DNA of 64,000 nt from a bacterium (GTDB lineage: Bacteria > Cyanobacteriota > Sericytochromatia > S15B-MN24 > UBA4093), in assembly GCA_017744355.1 (NCBI GenBank), contig JAGIBK010000002.1, positions 231,001 to 295,000 on the forward strand, read 5' to 3'. Positions 17,115 through 26,611 of the stretch are shown here, one piece after another. Each line of letters opens with the position of its first letter. Position 1 is the first letter of the stretch. The notes below the pieces were generated by a model, which had not been told where the DNA came from, searched no databases, and was given only the letters and a program-made list of their open reading frames with translations. The position numbers were made by a program, and so were the translations under genes.

Positions 17115-18314
17115 TTAGATGCTCTTGGCGGTGACGGGGTTGGGGGTCAGCTGGTGCCAGAAGCTCTCGCCTTCGAGCTGGGCCTCGAGGCCCCAGCCCT
17201 GGGCGATGGTCTGGGCGATGTCGCCGAAGCCGGTGCGGGTGCCCAGGTCCACGCCGGGAACGCCCGGCATGTAGGCGAGCAGCGGCACGTACTCGCGGGT
17301 GTGGTCGGTCGAGACGTCGGTGGCCTCGTTGCCGTGGTCGGCCGAGATGATGAGCAGGTCGCCGGGCTTGAGGGCCTCGACGAGCTTGCCCAGCTCGCGG
17401 TCGAACTCGGCGAGGCACTCGGCCATCCCCTGCGGGTTGTTGCGGTGGCCGTACTTGGCGTCGGTGTCGACCAGGTTGTTGAAGACCAGGCTGCCATCGG
17501 GGGCCTCGTGGGCCATGCGGATGGTGGTTTCGAGGCCTTCGGCGTTGGAGGCGGTGGGCAGGCTCTGGGTGACGCCATGGGCGGCGAAGATGTCCGAGAT
17601 CTTGCCGATGCCGATCACCTCACGGCCCGCGTCGACCGCGTAGTCGAGCAGGGTCTTGGCGGGCGGCGGCACCGAGTAGTCGTGACGACCGCCCTGGTTG
17701 CGCTCGTAGGAGCCCTCTTCGCCGTAGAAGGGGCGGGCGATGATGCGGCCCACGTGGTAGGGGTCCAGGATCTCGCGGGCGATCTTGCAGGCGTTGTAGA
17801 GCTCGTCGAGGGGCACCACGTCTTGGTGCGCGGCGATCTGGAAGACGCTGTCGCCGCTGGTGTAGACGATCCACTTGCCGGTCTTGACGTGCTCGGCGCC
17901 AAGCTCCTTGAGGATCTCGGTACCCGAGGCGGGCAGGTTACCCAGATAGCCGCGGCCCGTCCGACGCGTGAACTCGTCCATGATCTCGTCCGAGAACTTG
18001 GGGAAGACGGGGAAGGCATGGTCGAGGACGATCCCCGCCATCTCCCAGTGACCCGTGGTCGTGTCCTTGCCGGGGGACTTCTCGGCCATCTTGCCGAAGC
18101 TCGCCAAGGGCTTGTCGGCCGGGGCGATCCCCTTGATGGGGATGATGTTGCCCATGCCAAGCTTCTGGAGGTTGGGGAGGTTCAGGCCGCCGACGGCCTC
18201 GGCGCAGTTGGCAAAGGTATTGGCGCCTTGGTCGCCGAAGAGGTGGGCGTCGGGCAGTTCGCCCACGCCCATGCCGTCCAGGACGACGATGAAGGCACGG
18301 TTCAGTTTAGCCAT
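17115..18314 (-). CDS. deoB: Phosphopentomutase
   Basis: 399 residues, normal for the family. It converts ribose-1-P or deoxyribose-1-P to the 5-phosphate, linking nucleoside breakdown to central metabolism. Alkaline-phosphatase-superfamily motifs are visible: VVLDGMGVGELPDA (first metal Asp), PGKDTTTGHWEM (phosphorylated Thr loop), SADHGNE and STDHTREYVPLL (metal-binding Asp/His). GAGGAAC precedes ATG. It forms a logical pair with the pyrimidine nucleoside phosphorylase at 20109-21440, but an unrelated secretion-ATPase-like gene lies between them. Confidence 0.96.
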   Translation of the reverse strand: MAKLNRAFIVVLDGMGVGELPDAHLFGDQGANTFANCAEAVGGLNLPNLQKLGMGNIIPIKGIAPADKPLASFGKMAEKSPGKDTTTGHWEMAGIVLDHAFPVFPKFSDEIMDEFTRRTGRGYLGNLPASGTEILKELGAEHVKTGKWIVYTSGDSVFQIAAHQDVVPLDELYNACKIAREILDPYHVGRIIARPFYGEEGSYERNQGGRHDYSVPPPAKTLLDYAVDAGREVIGIGKISDIFAAHGVTQSLPTASNAEGLETTIRMAHEAPDGSLVFNNLVDTDAKYGHRNNPQGMAECLAEFDRELGKLVEALKPGDLLIISADHGNEATDVSTDHTREYVPLLAYMPGVPGVDLGTRTGFGDIAQTIAQGWGLEAQLEGESFWHQLTPNPVTAKSI

Positions 18315-18355
18315 GGGTTCGTTCCTCGCGTGGGGGGTGAGGGTTGGTTTCCCTC

Positions 18356-18361
18356 ATTATA
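18356..18361 (-). promoter_or_regulatory. -10 box (TATAAT) upstream of deoB
   Basis: A perfect TATAAT on the reverse strand lies 41 bases before the deoB start. The -35 region has no TTGACA-like match. It suggests deoB is transcribed independently of the gene upstream. Confidence 0.5.
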
Positions 18362-18418
18362 GCTCAGAACGAACAAGCGCCTGCGGCCAACAGCGCCTGC
18401 GGCTAAATTTAGAAGAGA

Positions 18419-20092
18419 CTATCCGTGACTCGCTTCGGAGACGCGTTCGAAGAGGTCGGTCTTCGCCAGCTCGTCGAGGGTGGTCAGGCCCTGAGCGGCC
18501 ACCCAGGTGGCGTAGTCGTACAGCGCCATGTGGCCTCGCTGCTTGGCGTACTGGTCGATCTGGGGCTGCGGGGTGTTGCTCGCGACCATGTGGCGCAGCT
18601 GGGCGTCGAAGGGTAGGACCCCGAAGATGCCCACCTGGCCGGCGTAGCCCGTCTCGTGGCACTCAGGACAGCCCACCGAGCGGTACAGCATCCCCGTCTC
18701 GTTGATGGCCTTGAAGAAGGCGAAGGTCTGCTCGTCGGGCTTGTAGGGCACCTTGCAGGCGGGGCAGAGCCGACGAACCAGGCGAATGACGACCACCCCC
18801 GCCACGGCGTTCGCCACCGGTCGGGGTGCCAGCTCCGAGAGGTCCAAAAGCTGGTGGAGGAAACGCTGGGCCGTCGGGATCCCCACGATGGCCGCGGCGC
18901 CCGCGAGCGCCCCGTGGACGAGGCCTCGGGCGAGCTCGGGCTCGGTCAAGGAGGGAACGGCGAGCAGATCGGGCGATTGCTCGAAGACCTGGCTGAGGGA
19001 GAGCTCGGGCCGGTGGGTGTCCAGCGGCGCCTGGGCGATCCCTTCGAGCTCGAAGGGCATGGTCCCGAAGCCGATCACGCTGCGGTTGTCCTTGAGGGCT
19101 TCCTTGAGCAGGGCGTAGAGCAGGGTGTCCTTGCCCGAGTGCTTGGGGCCGTTGATGAGCAGCAGGCCGCTCTTGAGGCGCAGCAGGCGGCGCAGCACCT
19201 CGCGGGTGCCGGGATGGTGGACGATCGAGTCGAGGCTCGTCTGCTCGAGCGTGCTCTGGTCGAACAGGCGCAGGGTGAGCATCTGACCGTGCTTGACCGT
19301 CAACGCCCGCAGGGTGAGGTGGATGGAGCGGCCCTCGTGGCGCGTCTTGACCGTACCGGTCTGGGCCATGCCGCCCGAGGTGGGGGCGAGGTTCGCGAGC
19401 ACCTTGAAGCGACCGATGACGGCCGCCCCCAGGCGCGGGGCGATCGAGGGCTCGCGCACCAGGCTACCGTCGATCCTAAGGCGCACCCAGGTCTCGTGCT
19501 CTTGGGGCTCCAGGACGATCTCGGTGGCCTTGCGCTTGAGAGCGGTTGCAAGCAACCCCTGGGCGTACTGGGCCGCGGTCTGGTCCTCGCCGGCGAGGCT
19601 TGCGTCGGGGCGATCCTCCTCGGGGCGCGCTTCGGCTTCCGGTGCGGCGGTTACGACCGTCTCGCGGGGGATGACCTTGAGGATCTCGCGGAAGTCGGCG
19701 TCGGTGATGACCACCGGCTGGAGGGAGACCCCCTTGAAGCGCAGGCGCAAATCGTCCAGGGCCAGGATGTTGTTGGGATCGACCATGGCCACGGTCATCT
19801 GAGAGATGCCGACCGGCAGGATCTGGTGCTGCCGGATCATGGCCTCGGGCAAGAGGCGCACGAGCTCCTGCGGGGGCTTCTGCTTCATGGAGAAGCTCTT
19901 GACCCCGTACTGGAGCTCGAGCGCGTGCTTGATTTGAGCGTCGGTGACGTGGCCGAGGGCGATCAGGATCTCGCCCAGCGGCTCCCGGGTTTGCTGCTGC
20001 TTGGAGAGACCCTGAGCAAGCTGATCCTCGGTGAGGACGCCCGCGTTGATCAGGATCTCGCCGAGGCGCAGGCGCTTGCCGGGAATCGTCAC
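18419..20092 (-). CDS. GspE/PilB-like protein with MshEN domain and degenerate ATPase site
   Basis: 557 residues. Residues 8-64 are an MshEN (GSPII_E_N) domain with two RLGEIL-type half motifs (RLGEILINAGVLTEDQL; PLGEILIALGHVTDAQI), the c-di-GMP-binding fold of type II secretion/type IV pilus ATPases. The C-terminal half aligns along its length with GspE/PilB and keeps the zinc tetracysteine (CPAC...CPEC), but every catalytic box is altered. Walker A is NGPKHSGKDT rather than GPTGSGKTT. The Asp box TxEDPxE is FGTMPFE. Walker B GEIRD is PSLTEPE. The His box TGHLVLSTLHT is AGAAAIVGIPTA. It is therefore most likely a non-hydrolysing paralogue, perhaps a c-di-GMP-responsive regulator. No pilus genes are adjacent. 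Confidence 0.85.
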   Translation of the reverse strand: MTIPGKRLRLGEILINAGVLTEDQLAQGLSKQQQTREPLGEILIALGHVTDAQIKHALELQYGVKSFSMKQKPPQELVRLLPEAMIRQHQILPVGISQMTVAMVDPNNILALDDLRLRFKGVSLQPVVITDADFREILKVIPRETVVTAAPEAEARPEEDRPDASLAGEDQTAAQYAQGLLATALKRKATEIVLEPQEHETWVRLRIDGSLVREPSIAPRLGAAVIGRFKVLANLAPTSGGMAQTGTVKTRHEGRSIHLTLRALTVKHGQMLTLRLFDQSTLEQTSLDSIVHHPGTREVLRRLLRLKSGLLLINGPKHSGKDTLLYALLKEALKDNRSVIGFGTMPFELEGIAQAPLDTHRPELSLSQVFEQSPDLLAVPSLTEPELARGLVHGALAGAAAIVGIPTAQRFLHQLLDLSELAPRPVANAVAGVVVIRLVRRLCPACKVPYKPDEQTFAFFKAINETGMLYRSVGCPECHETGYAGQVGIFGVLPFDAQLRHMVASNTPQPQIDQYAKQRGHMALYDYATWVAAQGLTTLDELAKTDLFERVSEASHG

Positions 20093-20108
20093 GAAGCTCT
20101 CCTTGGCG

Positions 20109-21440
20109 TTACTTCAGGGCGCTCTTCTCGGCCGAGTAGACGGCTTTGACCAGCGCCGCGGGGGTCGCGGACTCGCTGCCGATCCGGTAAGCGCCAAGCA
20201 AAGCCTGGCTGGCGGCTGGGATCTTGCTCTCGTCGTTGACGAGGAGGTGGGCGAGCGTCTCACCCTTTTCTACCCAGTCGCCTACCTTCTTGTGCAGCAT
20301 GATCCCGACGGCCAGATCGATGGGAGCGCCCTTCACGAGGCGCCCGGCGCCGATCTCCTTGCCGGCGAGGCCGACCGAGAGGGCGTCGAGATCCTGGACG
20401 AAGCCAGCCTGAGGGGCTTCCACGGGGATCCGGAACTGGGGCTGGGCCATGCGCGAGGGGTCGCGGACGACCTCGGGATCGCCGCCCTGGGCCTTGATGA
20501 CTTCCTCGAACTTGGACAGCGCCGCGCCGCTTTCGATCACTTCGCGCAGCTTCGCTTCGCCTTCTTCGCGGCTCTTGGCGAGGCCGCCGCCGACGAGGAT
20601 CAGGGCGCCGAGCGCGACCGAGAGGTCGGTGAGGTCCGTGGGGCCTTCGCCGCGCAGGGTGGCGATCGCCTCGGCCACCTCGTTGGCGTGGCCGACGGCC
20701 GAGCCGAGGGGCTGGCCCATCTCGCTGACGACGCAGGCCACGTGCTTGCCCAGGCGCTCGCCCACCTGCATCATCGTGGTCGCAAGCTCGCGGGCGCTCT
20801 CGTCGTCACGCATGAAGGCGCCGGCACCCGTCTTGACGTCGAGCAGGATCACGTCGGCACCGGCGGCGATCTTCTTGGAGAGGACCGATGCGGCGATGAG
20901 CGGGATGCTCTCGACGGTGCCGGTCACGTCGCGCAGGGCGTAGAGGATGGCGTCGGCCGGGGCGAGCTCGGCGGTCTGGCTCGCGAGCACGATGCCGATG
21001 TCGCAGAGCTGCTGCTTGAAGCGCTCGACGGTCAGGTCGCAGGTCATGCCGGGGATGGCCTCGATCTTGTCGACGGTGCCGCCCGTGTGTCCCAGTCCGC
21101 GGCCGGAGAGCTTGGCGACGGTGACGCCGGCGGCAGCCACCAGAGGACCGAGCACCAGGGTGACCTTGTCGCCCACGCCGCCGGTCGAGTGCTTGTCGGC
21201 GCGGGGGCCGGGCACGTCCGAGAGGTCCATGACCTGGCCCGAGTGGGCCATGGCGTGCGTCAGGAAGGTGGTCTCCTCGATGGTCATGCCCCGCAGGACC
21301 ACCGCCATCAGCCACGCTGAGAGCTGGTAGTCGGGCAGCCGCGAAACGTTATCCACCAGCCAGCGGATCTCGTCCTGGGTGTGGGCGTTGCCGTCCCGCT
21401 TGTCCTTGATCATCTTGAGGATGGTCATATCGCTAGCCAT
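20109..21440 (-). CDS. pdp: Pyrimidine-nucleoside (thymidine) phosphorylase
   Basis: 443 residues, typical length. It phosphorolyses thymidine/uridine to base plus (deoxy)ribose-1-phosphate, the substrate of DeoB. The family signature SGRGLGHTGGTVDKIE is intact, as are the phosphate-binding KHSTGGVGDKV and LLDVKTGAGAFM. The C-terminal domain (FRIPVEAPQAGFVQDLDA) is complete. The ATG at 21440 overlaps the upstream coiled-coil gene by eight bases and has GGAGG 12 bases away; an internal ATG at 21428 is the alternative. pdp is the Gram-positive-style name; deoA would be equivalent. Confidence 0.95.
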   Translation of the reverse strand: MASDMTILKMIKDKRDGNAHTQDEIRWLVDNVSRLPDYQLSAWLMAVVLRGMTIEETTFLTHAMAHSGQVMDLSDVPGPRADKHSTGGVGDKVTLVLGPLVAAAGVTVAKLSGRGLGHTGGTVDKIEAIPGMTCDLTVERFKQQLCDIGIVLASQTAELAPADAILYALRDVTGTVESIPLIAASVLSKKIAAGADVILLDVKTGAGAFMRDDESARELATTMMQVGERLGKHVACVVSEMGQPLGSAVGHANEVAEAIATLRGEGPTDLTDLSVALGALILVGGGLAKSREEGEAKLREVIESGAALSKFEEVIKAQGGDPEVVRDPSRMAQPQFRIPVEAPQAGFVQDLDALSVGLAGKEIGAGRLVKGAPIDLAVGIMLHKKVGDWVEKGETLAHLLVNDESKIPAASQALLGAYRIGSESATPAALVKAVYSAEKSALK

Positions 21441-22302
21441 GGCTCGTCTGGTCCTCCATTCCGGGGGGGGAATCCTTCTTGCGATCGGTCAACGACCGGA
21501 TGTTGGGGTTCTTATCGCCCTTGAGAACGGCGATGAAGCGCTCCTGCTTCTCGATTGTATCCTGGTTGGATGCGATCTCGGAGTGGAGGGACTCGGTCTG
21601 GCGCTGCAGCGAGACGACCAGCGCGCGGAGGTTGTCCACCTCGCGGCCCATCGAGGACTGCTGGCTCGCGAGCGTCTCGGACAGGGTGCGCTGCGCGATT
21701 TCGAGGGCGGCCTCGGTCTCGGCCAGGCGCGCTGCGAGGGTGTCCTTCTGGGCGAGCAGCTCTTGCCACTGCACCTGCTGGATCTCGATTTGTCGCTCGG
21801 CGGTCGCGAGGCGCTCGTGGACGTTCTTGTTGCGCGAGCGCTCGGCGTCGAGGGCGGCCTCGAGTTCCTTGATGCGATCGCCAAGCTGCTGCTGGGTCGC
21901 TTCCAACTGCTCCTGGGTCTTCCAGATCTGCTGCTGGCGCTGCTGCATGCCGACGCGCCACTGCTTGCGCTCCATCGACAGGTCGTCGATGCGCGAGAGG
22001 GCGTACTGGAGCTGGTTCTTGAGCTGGAAGACGGATTTCTGGTGAAGCTGATCCTGGTGCTGGACGTAGGACTTAAGCTTGCGGTTCTCTTCGCGCAGCG
22101 CCTTGTAGCGCTCGGCAACCTGGCCGAGCACCGCGCGGGCGGCAGCAATCATCACGCCGGCGAGCCGCTGACGCTCTTCGCGCAGCTTGCCGGCGTAACC
22201 TTGCCAGTATTTGAGCTGTTGGCTCCGCTCCTCCACCAGGCCGTGGAGGTTTTTTACGTGAGCGAGCAGCTTCTCGATTTGCTTCTCGTATTTGGTTGCC
22301 AT
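21433..22302 (-). CDS. Coiled-coil protein of unknown function
   Basis: 289 residues, Gln/Glu/Arg-rich, nearly continuous heptad pattern from about 5 to 255 (KYEKQIEKLLAHVKNLHGLV; LGDRIKELEAALDAERSRN), with a short disordered tail. No signal peptide or membrane helix. Such proteins are often cytoskeletal or scaffold-like, but no specific family is recognisable. Its 3' end overlaps the nucleoside phosphorylase start by eight bases, suggesting coupled translation despite no functional link. Confidence 0.75.
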   Translation of the reverse strand: MATKYEKQIEKLLAHVKNLHGLVEERSQQLKYWQGYAGKLREERQRLAGVMIAAARAVLGQVAERYKALREENRKLKSYVQHQDQLHQKSVFQLKNQLQYALSRIDDLSMERKQWRVGMQQRQQQIWKTQEQLEATQQQLGDRIKELEAALDAERSRNKNVHERLATAERQIEIQQVQWQELLAQKDTLAARLAETEAALEIAQRTLSETLASQQSSMGREVDNLRALVVSLQRQTESLHSEIASNQDTIEKQERFIAVLKGDKNPNIRSLTDRKKDSPPGMEDQTSHG

Positions 22303-22624
22303 TGACCTAGAGGGCTAGCGCCGAGCGGAAATCCTTGCGACAAGCGCGTCGCAGGGGTAGGAGTAGCGCCAGGCCTTAGTCATTCTAACATTTACATAAC
22401 GAGAATCAGTGTCGGAGATAACAATTCGAAAGCTTCGTTCGAAGCAGGCCCCGCCCAAGGATAGGGGGCGTTAGTTTGGTGTATAATCACTTCAGCGCTC
22501 GTTCGCGGCATGCCTGCGCCGTGCGGGATGCGTCGCACCGACGCGGGCAGAATCCTGTCCGGAACAAAATCGGCGGTTGGCCGGTCCATCTATCCGTAAT
22601 GCAGGACTTATTGTCGAGGTCTCA
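22303..22624. promoter_or_regulatory. Divergent intergenic region with two promoter-like boxes and a long 5' leader
   Basis: 322 bases without a gene. On the minus side TAGAAT (22382-22387) could serve the coiled-coil gene. On the plus side TATAAT (22482-22487) lies about 138 bases before the DUF4388 gene, implying a leader of roughly 130 nt. An inverted repeat TTCGAAAGCTTCGTTCGAA lies near 22424-22442. I compared the leader with class I c-di-GMP riboswitch features and found no match. Confidence 0.45.
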
Positions 22625-23581
22625 ATGGCGAAGCTGATCTTGTCTGGGGATCTGAGCATTTTCCGTATCGAAATGGTGGTGCGGATCCTCGAGGCGCTCA
22701 AATTCGATGGCGAGGTGGCGCTCGAAGCGATCGAGCGTGGCACCTTCTTCATGCTGCAAGGCAAGGTCGTGGGCGCGCGCAACGCCATGAACGAAGGCAT
22801 GGCCGCGTTGGTCCCCATGGTCTCCCAGCGCGTGGGGACTTTCTCGGTGCGCCAGCTTTCCGCCGACGAGGTGACCCGTCACCCGGACCTTGCGGCCCTG
22901 CCCGACAACGCCGCCATCTTCCGCCAGGTCCATGCCCTGCTCGGCCAGGGTCGCTTCGCGACGGTGCCCGCCGCCCAGCCCGCGGCCCCTGCTGCGTCGG
23001 CGCAGCCGAGCGCTCCCCCTGCCGCCCCTGCTGCGTCGGCGCAGCCGAGCGCTCCCCCTGCCGCCCCTGCCGCGACCCCGTCGCCGCGCCCCAGACCCGC
23101 GGGCGGTCCTCTTGCGCGCGTGCCCGAGGTGACGGACAAGGGCAAGGTCACCCTTCGCTCCATCCAGACCAACTTCGCCCTGCGCGGGGTCCAGGTCGAC
23201 GCGGACACATGGCGGATCCTCGCCAAGGTGGATGGCCAGCAGAATCTCTTTGCGATCAGCGAGATGGTGAACGTTGCGGGCGATCGCTTCAACCAGGCGG
23301 TCGAGCAGCTCCTTTCCGAGGGCTACATCCGCTTCCAGGTTCACGATCCCACTCTCGAGCAGCTTACCAAGCGTACCGAGTCCAAGTTCCGCTTCGGCGA
23401 GTACATGGTCGCCAAGGGGGTCATCACCGAGGTCCAGCTGGAGGGCGCCTTGCGCCGCCAGCAGGAGCTGGCCCGGCGCGGTCGCTACATGTGGCTCGGC
23501 GAGATCCTGATCGAGATGAACTACGCCCGCCCCAGCCACGTGCAGGAGGCGCTCGCCGTTCAAAAGCGGATGGGCGGCTAG
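22625..23581 (+). CDS. DUF4388 (PatA-like) protein with C-terminal MshEN-like repeats
   Basis: 318 residues; GAGG eight bases before ATG. Residues 1-85 match DUF4388, first known in cyanobacterial PatA (LSGDLSIFRIEMVVRILEAL, GTFFMLQGKVVGARNAMNEG). Residues 115-165 are a Pro/Ala/Ser linker containing a 39-bp duplication. Residues 170-250 resemble the winged helix that often accompanies DUF4388 (WRILAKVDGQQNLFAISEMV). Residues 255-318 carry two MshEN-like half motifs (FRFGEYMVAKGVITEVQLEG; WLGEILIEMNYARPSHVQEA), similar to those in the GspE-like protein 2.5 kb away. A signalling role linked to c-di-GMP, motility or gliding is likely but unproven. Confidence 0.8.
   Translation: MAKLILSGDLSIFRIEMVVRILEALKFDGEVALEAIERGTFFMLQGKVVGARNAMNEGMAALVPMVSQRVGTFSVRQLSADEVTRHPDLAALPDNAAIFRQVHALLGQGRFATVPAAQPAAPAASAQPSAPPAAPAASAQPSAPPAAPAATPSPRPRPAGGPLARVPEVTDKGKVTLRSIQTNFALRGVQVDADTWRILAKVDGQQNLFAISEMVNVAGDRFNQAVEQLLSEGYIRFQVHDPTLEQLTKRTESKFRFGEYMVAKGVITEVQLEGALRRQQELARRGRYMWLGEILIEMNYARPSHVQEALAVQKRMGG
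22985..23062 (+). repeat. Perfect 39-bp tandem duplication in a Pro/Ala linker
   Basis: Two identical 39-base units (22985-23023 and 23024-23062) each encode 13 residues (unit APAASAQPSAPPA), and a third partial copy starts at 23063. It lengthens the linker between the DUF4388 and winged-helix domains in frame; identity implies a recent duplication. Confidence 0.85.
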
Positions 23582-23814
23582 ACGCCCTCTTCCCGCTGAT
23601 TTTCGGATAAGGTGATGTTGTTGCGGGTCGCTAGGCGCGGCCCGCTCCTGAAGCCCGCGCGTGACGACGCGGGCGTTTCTTTGCGCAGCTCGCTGATGAT
23701 CGCCATCAGCACGACCCCCAGGCCGAACGACCAGTGGCCCCAGAACGGCGAGGTGAGCGCGGCGCAGAAGATCAAGAGCCACAGGGCGTTTCCGACGGAT
23801 TGTTTCTGGGTCAT
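23578..23814 (-). CDS. Small membrane protein
   Basis: 78 residues; CACGAGGAAACC gives a good ribosome site. Two hydrophobic segments (ALWLLIFCAALTSP and FGLGVVLMAIISEL) span residues 10-43, followed by a polar cytoplasmic-looking tail. It is convergent with the DUF4388 gene, overlapping its stop by four bases. A GATAAT box lies at 23841-23846. No family recognised. Confidence 0.6.
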   Translation of the reverse strand: MTQKQSVGNALWLLIFCAALTSPFWGHWSFGLGVVLMAIISELRKETPASSRAGFRSGPRLATRNNITLSENQREEGV

Positions 23815-23953
23815 GGTTTCCTCGTGCGTGCAGTCCCCCTATTATCCACGGATCCGGGAAGAATGACGTAGATTCCCCGGATTATTTCCCGCCTTTTTCG
23901 TGATCTCCCGGCGCGGAACGGCCCTGTGGTCCTCGGGACGGCCTGTCGGGAGG

Positions 23954-23959
23954 TAGAAT
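23954..23959 (+). promoter_or_regulatory. Probable -10 box (TAGAAT) for mutS
   Basis: AGGTAGAATGG lies 33 bases upstream of the mutS GTG start, the same spacing style as the foldase promoter. No clear -35. Confidence 0.4.
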
Positions 23960-23991
23960 GGTCTTGAAACCCTGATACTCGGAGGAACCCC

Positions 23992-26556
23992 GTGCAGCCC
24001 CAGTACTCGCCCATGATGACCCATTACCTCTCGCTGAAGGAGCAGCACCCGGACGTGTTGCTCTTCTACCGGATGGGCGACTTCTACGAGATGTTCTTCG
24101 ACGATGCGGTGCTCGCGAGCCGTGAGCTGGAGCTGACGCTCACCAGCCGTGACGGCGGCGCCAACGGCAACCGCATCCCCATGGCGGGCATCCCGCACCA
24201 TGCGGCCGAGGGCTACCTCGCCAAGCTGATCGAGCGCGGCTACCGGGTCGCCATCTGCGAGCAGGTCGAGGACCCCAAGCAGGCCAAGGGTCTGGTCAAG
24301 CGCGAGATCGTTCGCTTCGTCACGCCCGGGACGGTCCTCGAGGCGAACTACCTCTCCGAGAAGCAGAACAACTACCTCGCCGCCATCGTGAAGGGGCCCG
24401 CGGGCTTCGGCCTCGCCTACTGCGACGCGTCGACCGGCGAGTTCCGGACCACCCAGATCGCGGACCCCGGGGCGGTGGCCGGTGAGCTTGCACGCATCGC
24501 GCCCGCTGAGCTGTTGGTGCCCGTCAATCCGAGCGTCTGGCAGAACATGGCCTGGGGCCGCACGCCGGGCCGTCTTCAGCCCGCGCAGCTCGATCCGTCG
24601 TGGGAGGGCCTCTTCCCCGAAGGCCTCAACCTCACGCCGCGGCCCGACTACGCTTTCAACCTCGAGAAGGCCCGCAGCCAGATCCTTTCCCAGTTCCGGC
24701 TCCAGAGCCTGGAGGGCTTCGGCCTGCCCGAGCTGCCGCTTGCGACCATGGCGGCCGGGGCGATGCTCGGCTACCTCGGCGAGACCCAGAAGGCCCAGCT
24801 TGCCCTCTTCTCGGGGATTCAGACGTATCGTCTCTCGGAGTACATGCAGCTCGACCCGGCCACCCGCCGCAACCTCGAGCTGACCCAGACCGCGCGCGAC
24901 GGATCCTGGAAGGGCTCGCTGCTCTCGGTGCTGGACGAGACCCGCACCGCCATGGGCGGCCGCAAGCTGCGTCAGTGGCTGCTGCACCCGCTGCTCGATG
25001 CGGCGGCCATCAGCGAGCGTCACCAGGCGGTCGGCGAGCTCGCCGCGAACGCAGGCCTGCGCATGCGCCTGGCCGACCAGCTGGGCTCCATCCGCGATCT
25101 GGAGCGCCTCACCAGTCGCGTGGCCGCCGGCACGGCGAACGCCCGGGACCTTATCGCGCTGCGCGACAGCCTGGAGGCCCTGCCTGCGCTGGTCGAGCTG
25201 CTTTTTTCCACCCAGAGCCCCGCCCTGCGCGCCCTGCAGGCGATTCCGTCCGAGATCGGCGTGCTGGCCGCACGTATCCGCGAGACCCTGGTCGATCACC
25301 CGCCCATCTCCCTGACCGAAGGGGGGCTGGTCCGGGACGGCTTCAGCCCCGAGCTCGACGAGACGCGCTCGCTCTTGGGCGATAGCAAGGATTGGCTTGC
25401 GACCTTCGAGGCCCAGGAGAAGGAGCGTACGGGCATCCGGAGCCTCAAGGTCGGCTATTCCAAGACCTTCGGGTACTTCCTCGAAATCACCCACGCCAAC
25501 AAGGACCTGGTGCCGGACGACTACCAGCGCAAGCAGACGCTGGTCAACGCCGAGCGCTACATCACGCCGGTGCTCAAGGAGCGCGAGAGCGCGATCCTGA
25601 CGGCCCAAGAGCGCATCGGGCACATGGAGTACGAGGTCTTCTCGGCCTTGCGCGCGGCGCTCGCTCCCTGGACGACCGAGCTCCAGGGCATCGCCTCGCA
25701 CGTGGCGGCCATCGACGTCTTCGTGGGCTTCGCCGAGGTGGCGGTGCGCCAGGGCTTCTGTTGCCCGGTGGTGGACGACTCGACGGTGCTCGAGATCGAG
25801 GCGGGGCGCCATCCAGTCATCGAGCAGCTCCTGCCGCCCGGTACCTTCGTGCCCAACGATACCCGCCTCGACACCGCGTCGAGCCAGCTCATCATCCTGA
25901 CGGGGCCCAACATGGCGGGTAAGAGCACCTTTATGCGTCAGATCGCGCTGATCGTGCTGATGGCGCAGGTGGGCTCCTTCGTGCCTGCTCGCTCGGCGCG
26001 CATCGGTCTGGTGGATCGGATCTTCACCCGCGTTGGCGCGGTGGACGATCTGGCGACGGGGCAGTCGACCTTCATGGTCGAGATGAACGAGACGGCCAAC
26101 ATCCTCAACAACGCGAGCCCCCGGGCGTTGATCCTGCTCGACGAGATCGGGCGCGGCACCTCGACCTTCGACGGGATCTCGATCGCCTGGTCGGTCAGCG
26201 AGCACCTGGCGATGCACGTTCGGGCCCGTACCCTGTTCGCGACCCACTACCACGAGCTGACGGCGCTGGCCACGAGCCAGCCCAGTGTCCGCAACTACAA
26301 GGTCCTGGTCGAGGAGACGGCCGACGAGGTGATCTTCCTGCGGCGAGTGGTGCCAGGCGGGGCCGATCGCTCCTACGGCATCGAGGTGGCGCGCCTTGCG
26401 GGCTTGCCCGCGCCGGTGATCGAGCGGGCGCGCCAGGTGCTCACCGAGATCGAGCGGCGCAACCGCATCTCGCTCTCGCTCAGGCAGGCGGCCCTGGACG
26501 AAGGCGCCAACGAGGTCAGCCAGCTGCCTCTCTTCAGCTCGATCCAGTCTCTCTAA
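23992..26556 (+). CDS. mutS: DNA mismatch repair protein MutS
   Basis: 854 residues with a GTG start behind a GGAGG site. It recognises base mismatches and, with ATP, licenses excision repair. The mismatch-reading motif F-Y-E is at residues 31-33 ([13 protein letters not shown]). The connector, lever and clamp regions are of normal length. The ATPase domain has Walker [15 protein letters not shown] near 636-650, Walker [15 protein letters not shown] and the FATHYHELT signature. No mutL is adjacent in the window. Confidence 0.98.
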   Translation: MQPQYSPMMTHYLSLKEQHPDVLLFYRMGDFYEMFFDDAVLASRELELTLTSRDGGANGNRIPMAGIPHHAAEGYLAKLIERGYRVAICEQVEDPKQAKGLVKREIVRFVTPGTVLEANYLSEKQNNYLAAIVKGPAGFGLAYCDASTGEFRTTQIADPGAVAGELARIAPAELLVPVNPSVWQNMAWGRTPGRLQPAQLDPSWEGLFPEGLNLTPRPDYAFNLEKARSQILSQFRLQSLEGFGLPELPLATMAAGAMLGYLGETQKAQLALFSGIQTYRLSEYMQLDPATRRNLELTQTARDGSWKGSLLSVLDETRTAMGGRKLRQWLLHPLLDAAAISERHQAVGELAANAGLRMRLADQLGSIRDLERLTSRVAAGTANARDLIALRDSLEALPALVELLFSTQSPALRALQAIPSEIGVLAARIRETLVDHPPISLTEGGLVRDGFSPELDETRSLLGDSKDWLATFEAQEKERTGIRSLKVGYSKTFGYFLEITHANKDLVPDDYQRKQTLVNAERYITPVLKERESAILTAQERIGHMEYEVFSALRAALAPWTTELQGIASHVAAIDVFVGFAEVAVRQGFCCPVVDDSTVLEIEAGRHPVIEQLLPPGTFVPNDTRLDTASSQLIILTGPNMAGKSTFMRQIALIVLMAQVGSFVPARSARIGLVDRIFTRVGAVDDLATGQSTFMVEMNETANILNNASPRALILLDEIGRGTSTFDGISIAWSVSEHLAMHVRARTLFATHYHELTALATSQPSVRNYKVLVEETADEVIFLRRVVPGGADRSYGIEVARLAGLPAPVIERARQVLTEIERRNRISLSLRQAALDEGANEVSQLPLFSSIQSL

Positions 26557-26563
26557 GAAGCCA

Positions 26564-26604
26564 AGCCAAGAGCCCCGGCGCGATTCGCGCCGGGGCTCTT
26601 GGCT
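26564..26604. terminator. Bidirectional terminator hairpin after mutS
   Basis: A perfect 19-bp stem (AGCCAAGAGCCCCGGCGCG) with a three-base loop separates the convergent mutS and lipoprotein genes. There is no real U tract. Confidence 0.7.
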
Positions 26605-26611
26605 TGCTGGG

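Noticed and set aside
22392-22589. A 65-codon minus-strand open frame in the divergent gap
   Set aside because: It lacks a ribosome site, overlaps the probable leader of the opposite gene and shows no protein-like composition.
22494-22624. A riboswitch in the leader of the DUF4388 gene
   Set aside because: The leader is long enough, but I could not find the conserved core of the class I c-di-GMP or other riboswitches I know.
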